Shown here: positions 1 through 8,071 of the stretch, one piece after another | Position numbering within the stretch: the stretch's first letter is position 1 | Layout: each line of letters starts with the position of its first letter | DNA from: Balneola sp. | GTDB lineage: Bacteria; Bacteroidota; Rhodothermia; Balneolales; Balneolaceae | NCBI GenBank assembly: GCA_002694685.1 | Contig: NZMW01000010.1 | Coordinates: 248,001 to 312,000, forward strand | DNA: 64,000 bases | Direction of reading: 5' to 3' | Made by a program: the position numbers and the translations under genes | The notes under the pieces: generated by a model | What the model was told of the DNA's origin: nothing | The model's database searches: none | What the model saw: the letters and a program-made list of their open reading frames with translations, nothing else

Positions 1-181
1 CCAGAAAATCAATACCGGCAATAGAGCCGAGAAAAGTCATATCATCTTTAAGCACATGGGTTGTAGCTGAATCAGCAAGAGAAATTGAGATGCTGGAACT
101 CGGTGTTTTGTTTTCATCTTCAGAAGAACAACCTATAAAAGCTAAAAGAACTGACAGAAATAGAATTAGATTAAAGCGCAT
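1..181 (-). CDS. Lipoprotein N-terminus, partial (runs off window start)
   Basis: The minus-strand frame opens with ATG at 181 and stays open to the window edge, giving about 60 residues. It starts MRFNLILFLSVLLAFIGCSS, a short basic n-region, a hydrophobic core and a Cys at residue 18 in a lipobox-like context (F-I-G-C), followed by an acidic/Ser-rich linker. This is a typical lipoprotein signal, so the product is probably anchored in the inner or outer membrane. The visible mature part is too short to name a family. It is divergent from the gene at 297. Confidence 0.6.
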   Translation of the reverse strand, partial: MRFNLILFLSVLLAFIGCSSEDENKTPSSSISISLADSATTHVLKDDMTFLGSIAGIDFL

Positions 182-296
182 AGCGAAAATGTAATATTAT
201 GAGTGAGGGATTTACGTAATATTAATGACCTTATAAACTTTATAATATGCAAGTTAAGCTTGGCGAAGCTGTAGGTAGTTTCATTAGTCAAAGAAT

Positions 297-818
297 ATGA
301 AGCGGCAAACTTTACTTCTCGTTTTTTCAATAACTCTATTTATATACAGTCACGGGGTTTCACAGACTCCTATGCAGAAAGAGTTGCCTGACATGTCTGC
401 TTTTGTTGGGGCATGGATTGGGGTGTCAGGTGTTGATACGCTAATAGTGGACCTTCAATTAAAGAGTTACTTTCTTAAACCGTTAGGAAAAAATATCTGT
501 GTTCTATACGGAGACTATGAGTACAAATCTGATAGTACATTCAAAACAGACTCAAAACCCAATGAAGTTGAGTTTCCACTCAATGTCGGAATTACCCAAG
601 AAAGAGATGAAAGAGAATTCATTGGCTTTGCCTTTAGAGATAAAGAGTTGGGTAAAACAGGAAGATTAAGGCTATATGTGGATGAAAAAAACGCGGATAA
701 ACTTGAATGGCGTTTGTCTTATGGTGAGGGGATTTATATAAATGCTACCAGAGCAGAAATCGAAGAGCGAAAAAGGTTTTCTGTTCCCACCGAAATGACG
801 TTGTACAGAAGAGAATAA
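297..818 (+). CDS. Small secreted protein, possibly DUF6705-like
   Basis: The protein has 173 residues. Residues 1-22 form a signal peptide (basic MKRQ, hydrophobic core, ending GVSQ), so it should be exported to the periplasm or outer membrane. The mature part opens with a short segment containing W-I-G and alternating beta-type sequence, and ends in a PTEM-TL-type tail. That tail resembles small secreted Bacteroidota proteins of the DUF6705 kind; this assignment is only by eye. No catalytic motif is visible. It stands alone between a divergent lipoprotein gene and the carA leader. Confidence 0.6.
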   Translation: MKRQTLLLVFSITLFIYSHGVSQTPMQKELPDMSAFVGAWIGVSGVDTLIVDLQLKSYFLKPLGKNICVLYGDYEYKSDSTFKTDSKPNEVEFPLNVGITQERDEREFIGFAFRDKELGKTGRLRLYVDEKNADKLEWRLSYGEGIYINATRAEIEERKRFSVPTEMTLYRRE

Positions 819-951
819 ATTGAGAAGCAATATCCGTAAATGAAAAGAAATGCAATTTGTTCTGAATCCTAATTGAATCCAATCATCCTGCTCCTTATCT
901 TAGGAAAACTTCAAATAAGCGTTCACTCACAATTACCGATTTAGCAATCCA

Positions 952-959
952 TAACTTTG
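952..959 (+). promoter_or_regulatory. Candidate -7 promoter element (TAACTTTG) before the carA leader
   Basis: TAACTTTG matches the Bacteroidota-type -7 consensus TAnnTTTG exactly. No clear TTG is seen at the -33 position, so support is partial. Transcription would start near 966, about 330 nt upstream of carA, which places the 1034-1068 hairpin inside the transcript roughly 70-100 nt from its 5' end. Confidence 0.45.
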
Positions 960-1002
960 AAGCACTGCCGTCGCGTACCCAAAAATGGAGGTCGCGAGAT
1001 TG

Positions 1003-1293
1003 ATGGCATTATCTTTTCTCAATATCATTATTCAAATCCGGCGCGTTATTCGCAGTCGGATTTTTTTTGATCTAAAAATCCAGACACCTCTTCAAGCCAG
1101 TACTCCAATAAATAATTTTTTCCCAGGTTATGAAGCTCTGCGTCGTAACCTATTTGCTCCTACGCAAAGTATCGGGGGCAAGAGTGTTGTTAGAGTCAGT
1201 AAGCAGACCACAAACTATCTGGGTTCAAATCTTTTTGTTAACGAATCCAATTTTCCACAAAACCATATTTCACCAAACCCGAAACACAGTTAA
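1003..1293 (+). CDS. Possible carA leader ORF (uncertain)
   Basis: The open frame starts at ATG 1003, 11 nt after GGAGG (987-991), and ends at 1293, three nucleotides before the carA ATG. The first codons span a pyrimidine-rich stretch (1011-1020) and then run through the hairpin at 1034-1068, where five codons are Arg or Ser (CGG CGC, then CGC AGT CGG). The encoded 96-residue sequence does not look like a folded protein. If translated, it would act as a leader peptide. It may equally be a chance frame; a longer in-frame version starts at 985. Confidence 0.25.
   Translation: MALSFLNIIIQIRRVIRSRIFFDLKIQTPLQASTPINNFFPGYEALRRNLFAPTQSIGGKSVVRVSKQTTNYLGSNLFVNESNFPQNHISPNPKHS
1034..1068 (+). terminator. 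Terminator-like hairpin in the carA leader (candidate attenuator)
   Basis: AAATCCG at 1034-1040 pairs with CGGATTT at 1057-1063. Inside it GCG 1041-1043 pairs with CGC 1051-1053 across a 3-nt bulge, leaving a 7-nt loop. A run of eight T follows (1061-1068), partly inside the stem. It lies 215 nt after the preceding gene, about 100 nt after a candidate promoter and 228 nt before carA. That position suits an attenuator or a short RNA better than a terminator for the upstream gene. Confidence 0.55.
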
Positions 1294-1296
1294 TCA

Positions 1297-2400
1297 ATGT
1301 CACTCAACCAAAGAAAAAAAGCCATACTTGCACTAAGCGACGGTACCATTGTTCACGGCCAGGCTGTTGGACATGAAGGAATAACTGGTGGCGAGCTATG
1401 CTTCAACACCAGCATGACCGGTTACCAGGAAATTTTCACCGACCCGAGTTATTACGGTCAGCTGATGATGATGACCTACCCTCACATTGGAAATTATGGA
1501 ACCATGCCCCGGGATGATGAAGCCCGAAAGGTGATGGTCGCTGGAATTATCACCCGAGCCTTTTCATGGGAATTCAGTAATCCTATGGCCGATCGAAGTC
1601 TACAGGAATATTTGGTAGATAACGAAATTACGGGGATTTCAGGAGTTGATACCCGAATGCTTGTTCGCCATGTTCGAGAAAAGGGCGTGATGAACGCGGT
1701 TATCTCCAGCACTGAGATGGATGAAGAAAAGCTGGTTCAAATGGCCAAAGACTGGGACGATATGGAAGGTCTTGAACTAGCCTCCAAAGTAACCCGATCA
1801 GAGGCCCAAACCGTAAACGGAGCTGATGACTTTAGAGTAGCTGCTTTCGATTACGGAATAAAGCAAAACATCATCAACAATCTGAACCAAAGAGGATGTA
1901 CACTGAGAATTTTTCCGGCAAAAACATCAGTTGAAGAAATCAAGGAATGGGAAGCAGACGGATACTTCTTTTCAAATGGTCCCGGAGATCCAACGGCTAC
2001 AGCCGAGTATGCGCTGGAGGCTGTTAACTATGCTACCCAAAGTGGGAAGCCGGTTTTTGGGATTTGCCTGGGGCATCAACTGATGGCGCTGAGTGAAGGC
2101 CTGAAAACGAAGAAGATGTTTGTAGGTCACCGCGGAGCCAATCAGCCCGTGCAAAACCTTTCAACAGGATTGGTTGAAATTTCAACACAAAATCATGGCT
2201 TTGCAGTAGATGAAGAATCACTCGACGATAAAATTGCCAAGGTTACACACATCAACCTGAATGACCAGACGATTGAAGGCTTAGAGTTCAAGAACTTCCC
2301 CGGTTTTTCGGTTCAGTATCACCCCGAAGCATCACCCGGTCCACATGATTCCGCTTACTTGTTTGATCAGTTCATCGACATGATGAAAGCACAGAAATAA
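1297..2400 (+). CDS. carA: Carbamoyl-phosphate synthase small subunit (glutaminase)
   Basis: CarA hydrolyses glutamine and passes ammonia to CarB to make carbamoyl phosphate for pyrimidine and arginine synthesis in the cytoplasm. The 367 residues are of normal family length. The N-terminal CPSase small-chain domain covers about 1-150 and the class I glutamine amidotransferase domain about 180-365. The nucleophile Cys257 sits in FGICLGHQ, with the catalytic His342 and Glu344 in YHPEA. The chosen ATG gives the usual N-terminus (KAILALSDGTIVHG); no Shine-Dalgarno is evident. carB follows 56 nt later, so they form an operon. Confidence 0.97.
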   Translation: MSLNQRKKAILALSDGTIVHGQAVGHEGITGGELCFNTSMTGYQEIFTDPSYYGQLMMMTYPHIGNYGTMPRDDEARKVMVAGIITRAFSWEFSNPMADRSLQEYLVDNEITGISGVDTRMLVRHVREKGVMNAVISSTEMDEEKLVQMAKDWDDMEGLELASKVTRSEAQTVNGADDFRVAAFDYGIKQNIINNLNQRGCTLRIFPAKTSVEEIKEWEADGYFFSNGPGDPTATAEYALEAVNYATQSGKPVFGICLGHQLMALSEGLKTKKMFVGHRGANQPVQNLSTGLVEISTQNHGFAVDEESLDDKIAKVTHINLNDQTIEGLEFKNFPGFSVQYHPEASPGPHDSAYLFDQFIDMMKAQK

Positions 2401-2456
2401 GACAGCCGCCACCGCCCAAAAACCAAATAACGAATTAACAAAAAAAGAAATAGACT

Positions 2457-5285
2457 ATGCCAAGACGCGACGACATCAAAAAAATTCTGATTATAGGCTC
2501 CGGCCCCATTGTGATTGGCCAGGCCTGTGAATTTGATTATTCCGGATCTCAAGCTTGCCGATCGCTGCAGGAAGAAGGCTATGAGATTGTACTGATTAAT
2601 TCGAATCCGGCAACTATAATGACCGATCCTATAATGGCGGATGAGGTATATATGTTGCCTATGACTACCGACTCAATTCGGGAAATTGTAGCCATAGAAA
2701 AACCGGATGCTGTCCTACCAACCATGGGTGGACAAACGGGACTGAACCTTTGCCGGGATCTGGAAAAAGAAAATTTCTGGAAAGAAAATAATGTCAAGAT
2801 TATCGGTGTAGATATTGATGCGGTTGAACTGACTGAAGATCGCCAGCTATTCCGTGACAAGATGGAAGAAATTGGAATAGAGCAATGTCGAAGCCGAACA
2901 GCACAATCACTGCTGGACGCCAAAGAAATAGTGGAAGAGCTTGGCGGACTTCCCATTGTTATTCGCCCTTCATTTACAATGGGTGGTGCCGGTGGCGGTA
3001 TCGTTTGGAATGAAAGCGAATTTGAACGAAAAGTATTACGGGGATTAGAGCTCAGCCCGGTTCATCAGGTGCTTATTGAGGAATCTATATTTGGCTGGAA
3101 GGAATTTGAGCTCGAGCTGTTACGCGATGACAATGACAACGTGATTATCATCTGTTCCATTGAAAACATGGATCCGATGGGAGTTCATACCGGAGACTCG
3201 GTTACAGTTGCACCCACTCAAACACTGACGGATAAGCAGCTACAAAACATGCGTGACGCAGCCATCAAAATGATGCGAAGTATTGGGACTTTTGCGGGAG
3301 GCTGTAATGTGCAGTTTGCAATGGAGCCCGGCTCAGACCGTTTGGTTGCCATTGAGATTAACCCAAGGGTAAGTAGATCTTCGGCACTAGCCTCAAAAGC
3401 GACGGGATATCCGATCGCGAAGGTGGCTACGAAGTTAGCTGTTGGTTATACGCTGGATGAACTGAAGAACCAGATAACCGGCACCACATCAGCCTGTTTC
3501 GAGCCAAGTATTGATTATGTGGTCTGTAAAGTACCTCGATTCAACTTCGATAAATTCCCCGGCGTAGATGAAGAGCTTTCAACCCAAATGAAGGCTGTTG
3601 GTGAGGTGATGTCGATTGGACGAAACTTCCCCGAAGCGCTCAATAAAGCATGGCAATCGCTGGAGGTTGGTCGAGATGGACTCGGAGCCGATGGCTATGA
3701 AGAATTTGATCGAAAAACAGTTCGTGAACGGTTACTGAAGCCTTATTGGGATCGATCCATGCAGATTCGGAATGCTTTCAAAATGGGAGCTTCAGTTGAG
3801 GAGATTGCCGATATCACGAAAGTTGATCCGTGGTTTTTGCAGCAAATTCGCTACATGGTCTCCCTCGAAAACAGAGCCGAAGGTCAGGCACTCAAAGAAA
3901 TTTCAAAGGAAGATTTCTTTGAAATGAAACAAGCCGGATTTTCAGACTCCCAAATTGCTTACTTACTCAGCAAAAGCGGTGAGAAAGTAACGGATAAGCA
4001 AGTCCGAGATCGCAGAAAGGAATTAGACATCACCCCTTCTTTTAAGATGGTAGATACCTGTGCGGCAGAGTTTCCGGCGCAGACTCCATACTATTACTCA
4101 GCCTACGAAGGTGAAAATGAAAGTGAAGTGACCGACAAGAAGAAAGTATTGATCTTGGGAAGTGGTCCGAACCGCATTGGTCAGGGTATCGAGTTTGATT
4201 ACTCCTGTACTCACGCTGTACTGGCTACCAAAGAGATGGGATATGAAGCCATCATGGTGAATTGTAACCCCGAAACAGTTTCAACTGATTTCGATTTTGC
4301 TGATAAGCTTTACTTTGAGCCGGTTTATTGGGAGCGCGTACTGGATATCATCGACCATGAAAAACCTGAAGGTGTTATTCTTCAGGTTGGTGGCCAAACA
4401 GCCCTCAAGCTTGGAAAGAGATTCGTTGAAGAAGGAATTAGGATATTCGGAACAGCATTTGAAATGATCGATTTTGCGGAAGATCGTGGAGAGTTTTCCA
4501 AATTCCTTAAGAAACTGGATATCCCTTTCCCTGAATATGGAACAGCCCATGAAGTTGAAGAAGCCGTAAAAATTGCCCAGCGAATTGGCTATCCGGTACT
4601 TATCCGTCCAAGTTATGTGCTGGGCGGGCAAGGAATGAGGATCGCGGTTAAAGAGGAAGAACTTCGAAAGTATGTGGCTAACATTCTCAAAACTCATCCC
4701 GAAAACGCATTCCTGATTGATAAATATCTGGAGCAAGCCATTGAGGTAGATGTAGATTCCGTCTATGATGGAGACCAGCTTCACATTGCAGGAATCATGC
4801 AGCATATCGAGCCGGCGGGTGTTCACTCCGGAGATTCAACGGCTGTACTTCCTCCTTATTCACTGAGTGATGAGATCATTAAAACGATTGAAGATCATCA
4901 AGAGAAGATTGCCAAAAACATGGAGATTCTTGGATTCCTTAACGTGCAATATGCCGTGAAAGATGATAAGGTATATGTACTTGAAGCAAACCCCCGAACA
5001 ACACGAACAATCCCATTCCTGGCCAAAGCAAATCAGATTCCAGAAGCGGCTATCGGCGTGAAAGTGATGCTAGGAGCCAAGCTCAAAGAATTCGACCTAA
5101 AGTCAAAACTGGAAAACTGGGCTATCAAAGAGCCGGTCTTCCCATTCGATAAATTCCCGGAAGTGAAGAAAGAGTTAGGACCTGAAATGAAGTCAACCGG
5201 CGAAAGCATTTACTTCGCCAAGGATTTCAATGATGATCACTTCAAGAAACCATACGAGTTTAAGAGCTTGTACCTCTCGAAGTAG
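2457..5285 (+). CDS. carB: Carbamoyl-phosphate synthase large subunit, without C-terminal allosteric domain
   Basis: CarB uses bicarbonate, two ATP and ammonia from CarA to form carbamoyl phosphate. Both homologous halves are present: the first begins [20 protein letters not shown] near residue 9, the second [20 protein letters not shown] near residue 565, each with an ATP-grasp domain. The protein stops at 942 residues just after the segment FPFDKFPEV...GPEMKSTGE. Enterobacterial CarB is about 1,070 residues and carries a further MGS-like domain that binds UMP, IMP and ornithine. That domain is missing here, as I recall for several Bacteroidota. No frameshift remnant of it is seen: the stop lies 11 nt before the next element's repeat. 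Confidence 0.96.
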   Translation: MPRRDDIKKILIIGSGPIVIGQACEFDYSGSQACRSLQEEGYEIVLINSNPATIMTDPIMADEVYMLPMTTDSIREIVAIEKPDAVLPTMGGQTGLNLCRDLEKENFWKENNVKIIGVDIDAVELTEDRQLFRDKMEEIGIEQCRSRTAQSLLDAKEIVEELGGLPIVIRPSFTMGGAGGGIVWNESEFERKVLRGLELSPVHQVLIEESIFGWKEFELELLRDDNDNVIIICSIENMDPMGVHTGDSVTVAPTQTLTDKQLQNMRDAAIKMMRSIGTFAGGCNVQFAMEPGSDRLVAIEINPRVSRSSALASKATGYPIAKVATKLAVGYTLDELKNQITGTTSACFEPSIDYVVCKVPRFNFDKFPGVDEELSTQMKAVGEVMSIGRNFPEALNKAWQSLEVGRDGLGADGYEEFDRKTVRERLLKPYWDRSMQIRNAFKMGASVEEIADITKVDPWFLQQIRYMVSLENRAEGQALKEISKEDFFEMKQAGFSDSQIAYLLSKSGEKVTDKQVRDRRKELDITPSFKMVDTCAAEFPAQTPYYYSAYEGENESEVTDKKKVLILGSGPNRIGQGIEFDYSCTHAVLATKEMGYEAIMVNCNPETVSTDFDFADKLYFEPVYWERVLDIIDHEKPEGVILQVGGQTALKLGKRFVEEGIRIFGTAFEMIDFAEDRGEFSKFLKKLDIPFPEYGTAHEVEEAVKIAQRIGYPVLIRPSYVLGGQGMRIAVKEEELRKYVANILKTHPENAFLIDKYLEQAIEVDVDSVYDGDQLHIAGIMQHIEPAGVHSGDSTAVLPPYSLSDEIIKTIEDHQEKIAKNMEILGFLNVQYAVKDDKVYVLEANPRTTRTIPFLAKANQIPEAAIGVKVMLGAKLKEFDLKSKLENWAIKEPVFPFDKFPEVKKELGPEMKSTGESIYFAKDFNDDHFKKPYEFKSLYLSK

Positions 5286-5296
5286 CAGGGATAAAA

Positions 5297-5325
5297 CGAT
5301 CGCTGATTTCGCAGATAACACTGAT
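5297..5325 (+). repeat. Left terminal inverted repeat of GxxExxY cassette
   Basis: It begins CGATCGCTGATTTCG (5297-5311), which is the exact reverse complement of 5865-5879. CACTGAT at 5319-5325 pairs with ATCAGTG at 5851-5857. The repeat starts 11 nt after the carB stop codon. Confidence 0.8.
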
Positions 5326-5425
5326 TTTTGTGTGCGTAGATTAAAACTCACGAGTTATTTGTAAGGAAGGACTCTGAAGTTGCTCTAACTGAAAAAAAGA
5401 GCAATTTAAGATCAGGGTACTTCTT

Positions 5426-5839
5426 ATGAACAATTCGGGTAGAATATTTACGAACAAAAATTTCAAATCCAGCAAAATTACGGGTGATATAATTGGCTGC
5501 GGAATGCGGGTTCATTCAGGTCTCGGTCCGGGATATCCCGAAATAATCTATCAGCGGGCAATGGCGTTGGAACTGGATAAAGCGGGGCTTACATTCTCAA
5601 GAGAGGTAAGCATACCGATACTTTACAATGGTATTCAGGTTGGTTTGAGACGAGCTGACTTTATTGTAAAAAATGCCGTAGTTTTAGAACTCAAAGCAAT
5701 TAGTGAATTAGATAAGGGCAACAACAATCAAGTTCTAAATTATTTAGAAGCCTATAATAAAGAGATTGGTTTATTGATGAATTTCGGCTCCGACAGTCTG
5801 CAATTCAAGCGGCTTATCTTAACAAAAGCAAAGAAATAA
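5426..5839 (+). CDS. GxxExxY family protein (PD-(D/E)XK-like fold)
   Basis: The protein has 137 residues, the normal size for this family. The name-giving motif appears as GYPEIIY in the segment RVHSGLGPGYPEIIYQRAM. A later ADFIV...VVLELKA pair fits the D...ExK core of PD-(D/E)XK nuclease-like folds. The family's biological role is not established. It is the only gene inside the inverted-repeat-bounded element at 5297-5879 and shares no evident function with carB or recQ. The ATG start gives a complete N-terminus before the conserved domain. Confidence 0.85.
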   Translation: MNNSGRIFTNKNFKSSKITGDIIGCGMRVHSGLGPGYPEIIYQRAMALELDKAGLTFSREVSIPILYNGIQVGLRRADFIVKNAVVLELKAISELDKGNNNQVLNYLEAYNKEIGLLMNFGSDSLQFKRLILTKAKK

Positions 5840-5850
5840 GAAGATATTAT

Positions 5851-5879
5851 ATCAGTGGAATCCACGAAATCAGCGATCG
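5851..5879 (-). repeat. Right terminal inverted repeat of GxxExxY cassette
   Basis: CGAAATCAGCGATCG at 5865-5879 is the exact reverse complement of the left repeat's outer end. The repeat overlaps a GTG at 5855 that is in frame with recQ. The extra 12 residues this would add are therefore encoded by the repeat rather than by recQ. Confidence 0.8.
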
Positions 5880-5890
5880 AAAAAGACTTT

Positions 5891-8071
5891 ATGATAACTA
5901 AGGCAAAAGAGACCCTTAAAAACACATTTGGATACGACACCTTTCGACCGCTGCAGGAAGAAGTTATTTCTCAGGCACTAAAGAAAAAAGATGCACTCGT
6001 AATTATGCCCACGGGTGGTGGTAAGTCGCTTTGCTACCAAATACCCGCGCTGATATTTGATGGGCTGACTATTGTAGTTTCTCCTCTAATTTCATTGATG
6101 AAAGATCAGGTGGAGCAGCTTCGGGAATATGGAGTCACAGCCGTTCACTTGAATAGCTCGCTATCTCCTGAGGCCTATGGCTATAATCGCCGGCAGGTGC
6201 TTAATGGCAAGGCTAAGATGCTCTACATCGCTCCGGAAACCTTGTTGATGGACAAGACCAAAGAGCTGTTAAAAGATATCCAAGTGGATTTCTTTGCTGT
6301 TGATGAGGCACATTGTATTTCAGAATGGGGACACGATTTCCGCCCAGACTATCGTGAATTAGCCTCAGTCCGTCAGGAGCTTTTCCCAGATGCCGTTTGC
6401 ATGGCTCTAACAGCTACGGCTACTCCGCGTGTCCGAAAAGACATTATGACCACACTTGAGTTTGAGGACTCAGATGAGTTCATAGCAAGCTTTGACCGTA
6501 AGAATTTGTTCTTAAAAATTGCTGATAAAGACGATCCAACTAATCAGGTGCTGGACTTTTTATATACCCGCAAAAATCAGTCGGGAATTATATACTGCAT
6601 TTCTCGAAGGCAGGTAGATGAATTAGCTCAAGAACTGGATGACGAAGGTTATTCAGTGAAACCCTATCATGCGGGACTTTCTGATCGAGATCGGGCTATA
6701 AATCAGCGTAAATTTATTCGGGATGATGTATCCATTATTGTAGCCACCATCGCATTTGGGATGGGGATCAATAAGCCGAATGTTCGTTTTGTGATGCATT
6801 ATGATATGCCACAGAATATAGAGTCCTATTATCAGCAAATTGGGCGAGCCGGCCGTGACGGATTGCGCTCTGATTGTGTGATGCTTTTCAGCTATACCGA
6901 CACGCAAAAGATTAAGTACTTCATCAACAAAAAAGAAGGACAGGAAAAAGAAGTAGCAGAAAAGCATTTGGATGATCTGCTTAAGTTTATCGAAACCAAG
7001 AAATGCCGGCGTATTCCGCTGATGGATTATTTTGGGGAAGAGTATCCGAATGAAGAATGCGGCATGTGTGACAACTGCCTTTCAACGGATGAAAATGTGG
7101 AAGACTACACCATTCAGGCTAAAAAGCTAATGGAATGTATTTCTGAGCTCGAAGAAAGCTTTGGTAAAACACAGGTTGTAAATGTATTAAGAGGTTCAAA
7201 AGCCAAGAAAGTACTCGAGTTAGAGCACGATAAACTGAAAAGCCATGGTTCCGGGAAGGAATGGTCGAAAGATCAGTGGGAGCAATTATCCCGATTGCTG
7301 ATTCGTCAGGATTATTTGAGCAAAGGCGAGCACGCCGAGTTGAAGCTCGAAGATAAATCCCATGCGGTATTAAAAGGAGACGAAAATGTATTTGGCACAC
7401 TCGATCGTACAAGTACGGCAATGAGTACCGAGGAAGCGTCAAGAGTAGCTACTGAAGTTGAGGCAAAATACGATGAAGAACTCTTTGAGATTTTACGTAA
7501 AGAGCGTAAGAAAATGGCTGATGAAAATGGGATCCCTCCTTATACCATTTTCCCTGATACCACGCTTATGGAAATGGCCTATTACTATCCCAAAGACAAA
7601 GAACATCTGCTGCCACTTTATGGAGTCGGAGATGTGAAACTGAAAAAATATGGCTCCCTGTTTATAGGTATTATCAAGAAATACACCAAAGAGCATAATA
7701 TCGAAGCGAAGGAAGAAACGCTTCAGAAAAAGGCAGAAGAATTTGAAAGTGTAGAGACTTACGTTCAGATTGGCAAAGCTTTTAATGACGGTCAGTCTAT
7801 CGAGCACCTTTCTGAGGAGCATGGCGTAAAGGAAGTGACTATTCTAAATCACTTAAAAGATTACCTCAAGGATGGAAACGACTTGCGTATAGAAGGGATC
7901 ACGGAAGCGACATCCCTATCTCTTCGTCAGCAGGATGAAATCATTAAGATCTTTGACGAAAAAGGATCTCATATGCTGAAAGTTGTGTATGACCGTATGA
8001 ATAAGAAAATTGGCTACGATCAAATCAGAATTATGCAGCTATACTTTATGGCTAATGAGGAGAAAGGTTAG
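5891..8071 (+). CDS. recQ: ATP-dependent DNA helicase RecQ
   Basis: RecQ is a 3'-5' helicase acting in recombination and fork repair. From ATG 5891 it has 726 residues. Visible elements are Walker A (MPTGGGKSLCYQ), the DEAH box within VDEAHCISEWGHDFRPDY, motif VI QIGRAGRDG, the Zn-binding Cys cluster (C-RRIPLMDYFGEE...C-GMC-DNC), an HRDC domain around residues 535-610 and a C-terminal helix-turn-helix region after about 640. The frame also extends upstream to GTG 5855, but that stretch is the inserted repeat, so the internal ATG is preferred. The stop overlaps the convergent kinase stop by 4 bp (TTAG). Confidence 0.95.
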   Translation: MITKAKETLKNTFGYDTFRPLQEEVISQALKKKDALVIMPTGGGKSLCYQIPALIFDGLTIVVSPLISLMKDQVEQLREYGVTAVHLNSSLSPEAYGYNRRQVLNGKAKMLYIAPETLLMDKTKELLKDIQVDFFAVDEAHCISEWGHDFRPDYRELASVRQELFPDAVCMALTATATPRVRKDIMTTLEFEDSDEFIASFDRKNLFLKIADKDDPTNQVLDFLYTRKNQSGIIYCISRRQVDELAQELDDEGYSVKPYHAGLSDRDRAINQRKFIRDDVSIIVATIAFGMGINKPNVRFVMHYDMPQNIESYYQQIGRAGRDGLRSDCVMLFSYTDTQKIKYFINKKEGQEKEVAEKHLDDLLKFIETKKCRRIPLMDYFGEEYPNEECGMCDNCLSTDENVEDYTIQAKKLMECISELEESFGKTQVVNVLRGSKAKKVLELEHDKLKSHGSGKEWSKDQWEQLSRLLIRQDYLSKGEHAELKLEDKSHAVLKGDENVFGTLDRTSTAMSTEEASRVATEVEAKYDEELFEILRKERKKMADENGIPPYTIFPDTTLMEMAYYYPKDKEHLLPLYGVGDVKLKKYGSLFIGIIKKYTKEHNIEAKEETLQKKAEEFESVETYVQIGKAFNDGQSIEHLSEEHGVKEVTILNHLKDYLKDGNDLRIEGITEATSLSLRQQDEIIKIFDEKGSHMLKVVYDRMNKKIGYDQIRIMQLYFMANEEKG

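Larger units (their letters stand above)
5297..5879. mobile_element. 583-bp GxxExxY cassette bounded by inverted repeats
   Basis: The GxxExxY gene sits between two inverted repeats, 5297-5325 and 5851-5879, that match at 25 of 29 positions. The outer 15 bp are identical. The flanks read AAAA immediately outside both ends, a possible 4-bp target duplication, though low in complexity. With the cassette removed, carB and recQ would be about 20 nt apart, so the cassette seems to have inserted in the middle of a tight gene pair. No transposase is encoded, so movement would need help in trans. That it is mobile is inference; the repeats are directly seen. Confidence 0.65.

Noticed and set aside
4281-4826. 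181-codon open frame antisense to carB
   Set aside because: It lies wholly within a well conserved carB segment and has no protein-like features. It is a shadow frame.
1297-5285. Missing carB C-terminus as a frameshift or gene decay
   Set aside because: The stop is followed within 11 nt by the cassette repeat and no MGS-like sequence is seen in other frames downstream. The shorter form is probably natural.
5855-5890. Upstream GTG start for recQ
   Set aside because: The added 12 residues come from the right terminal repeat of the GxxExxY cassette; the internal ATG gives the normal RecQ N-terminus.
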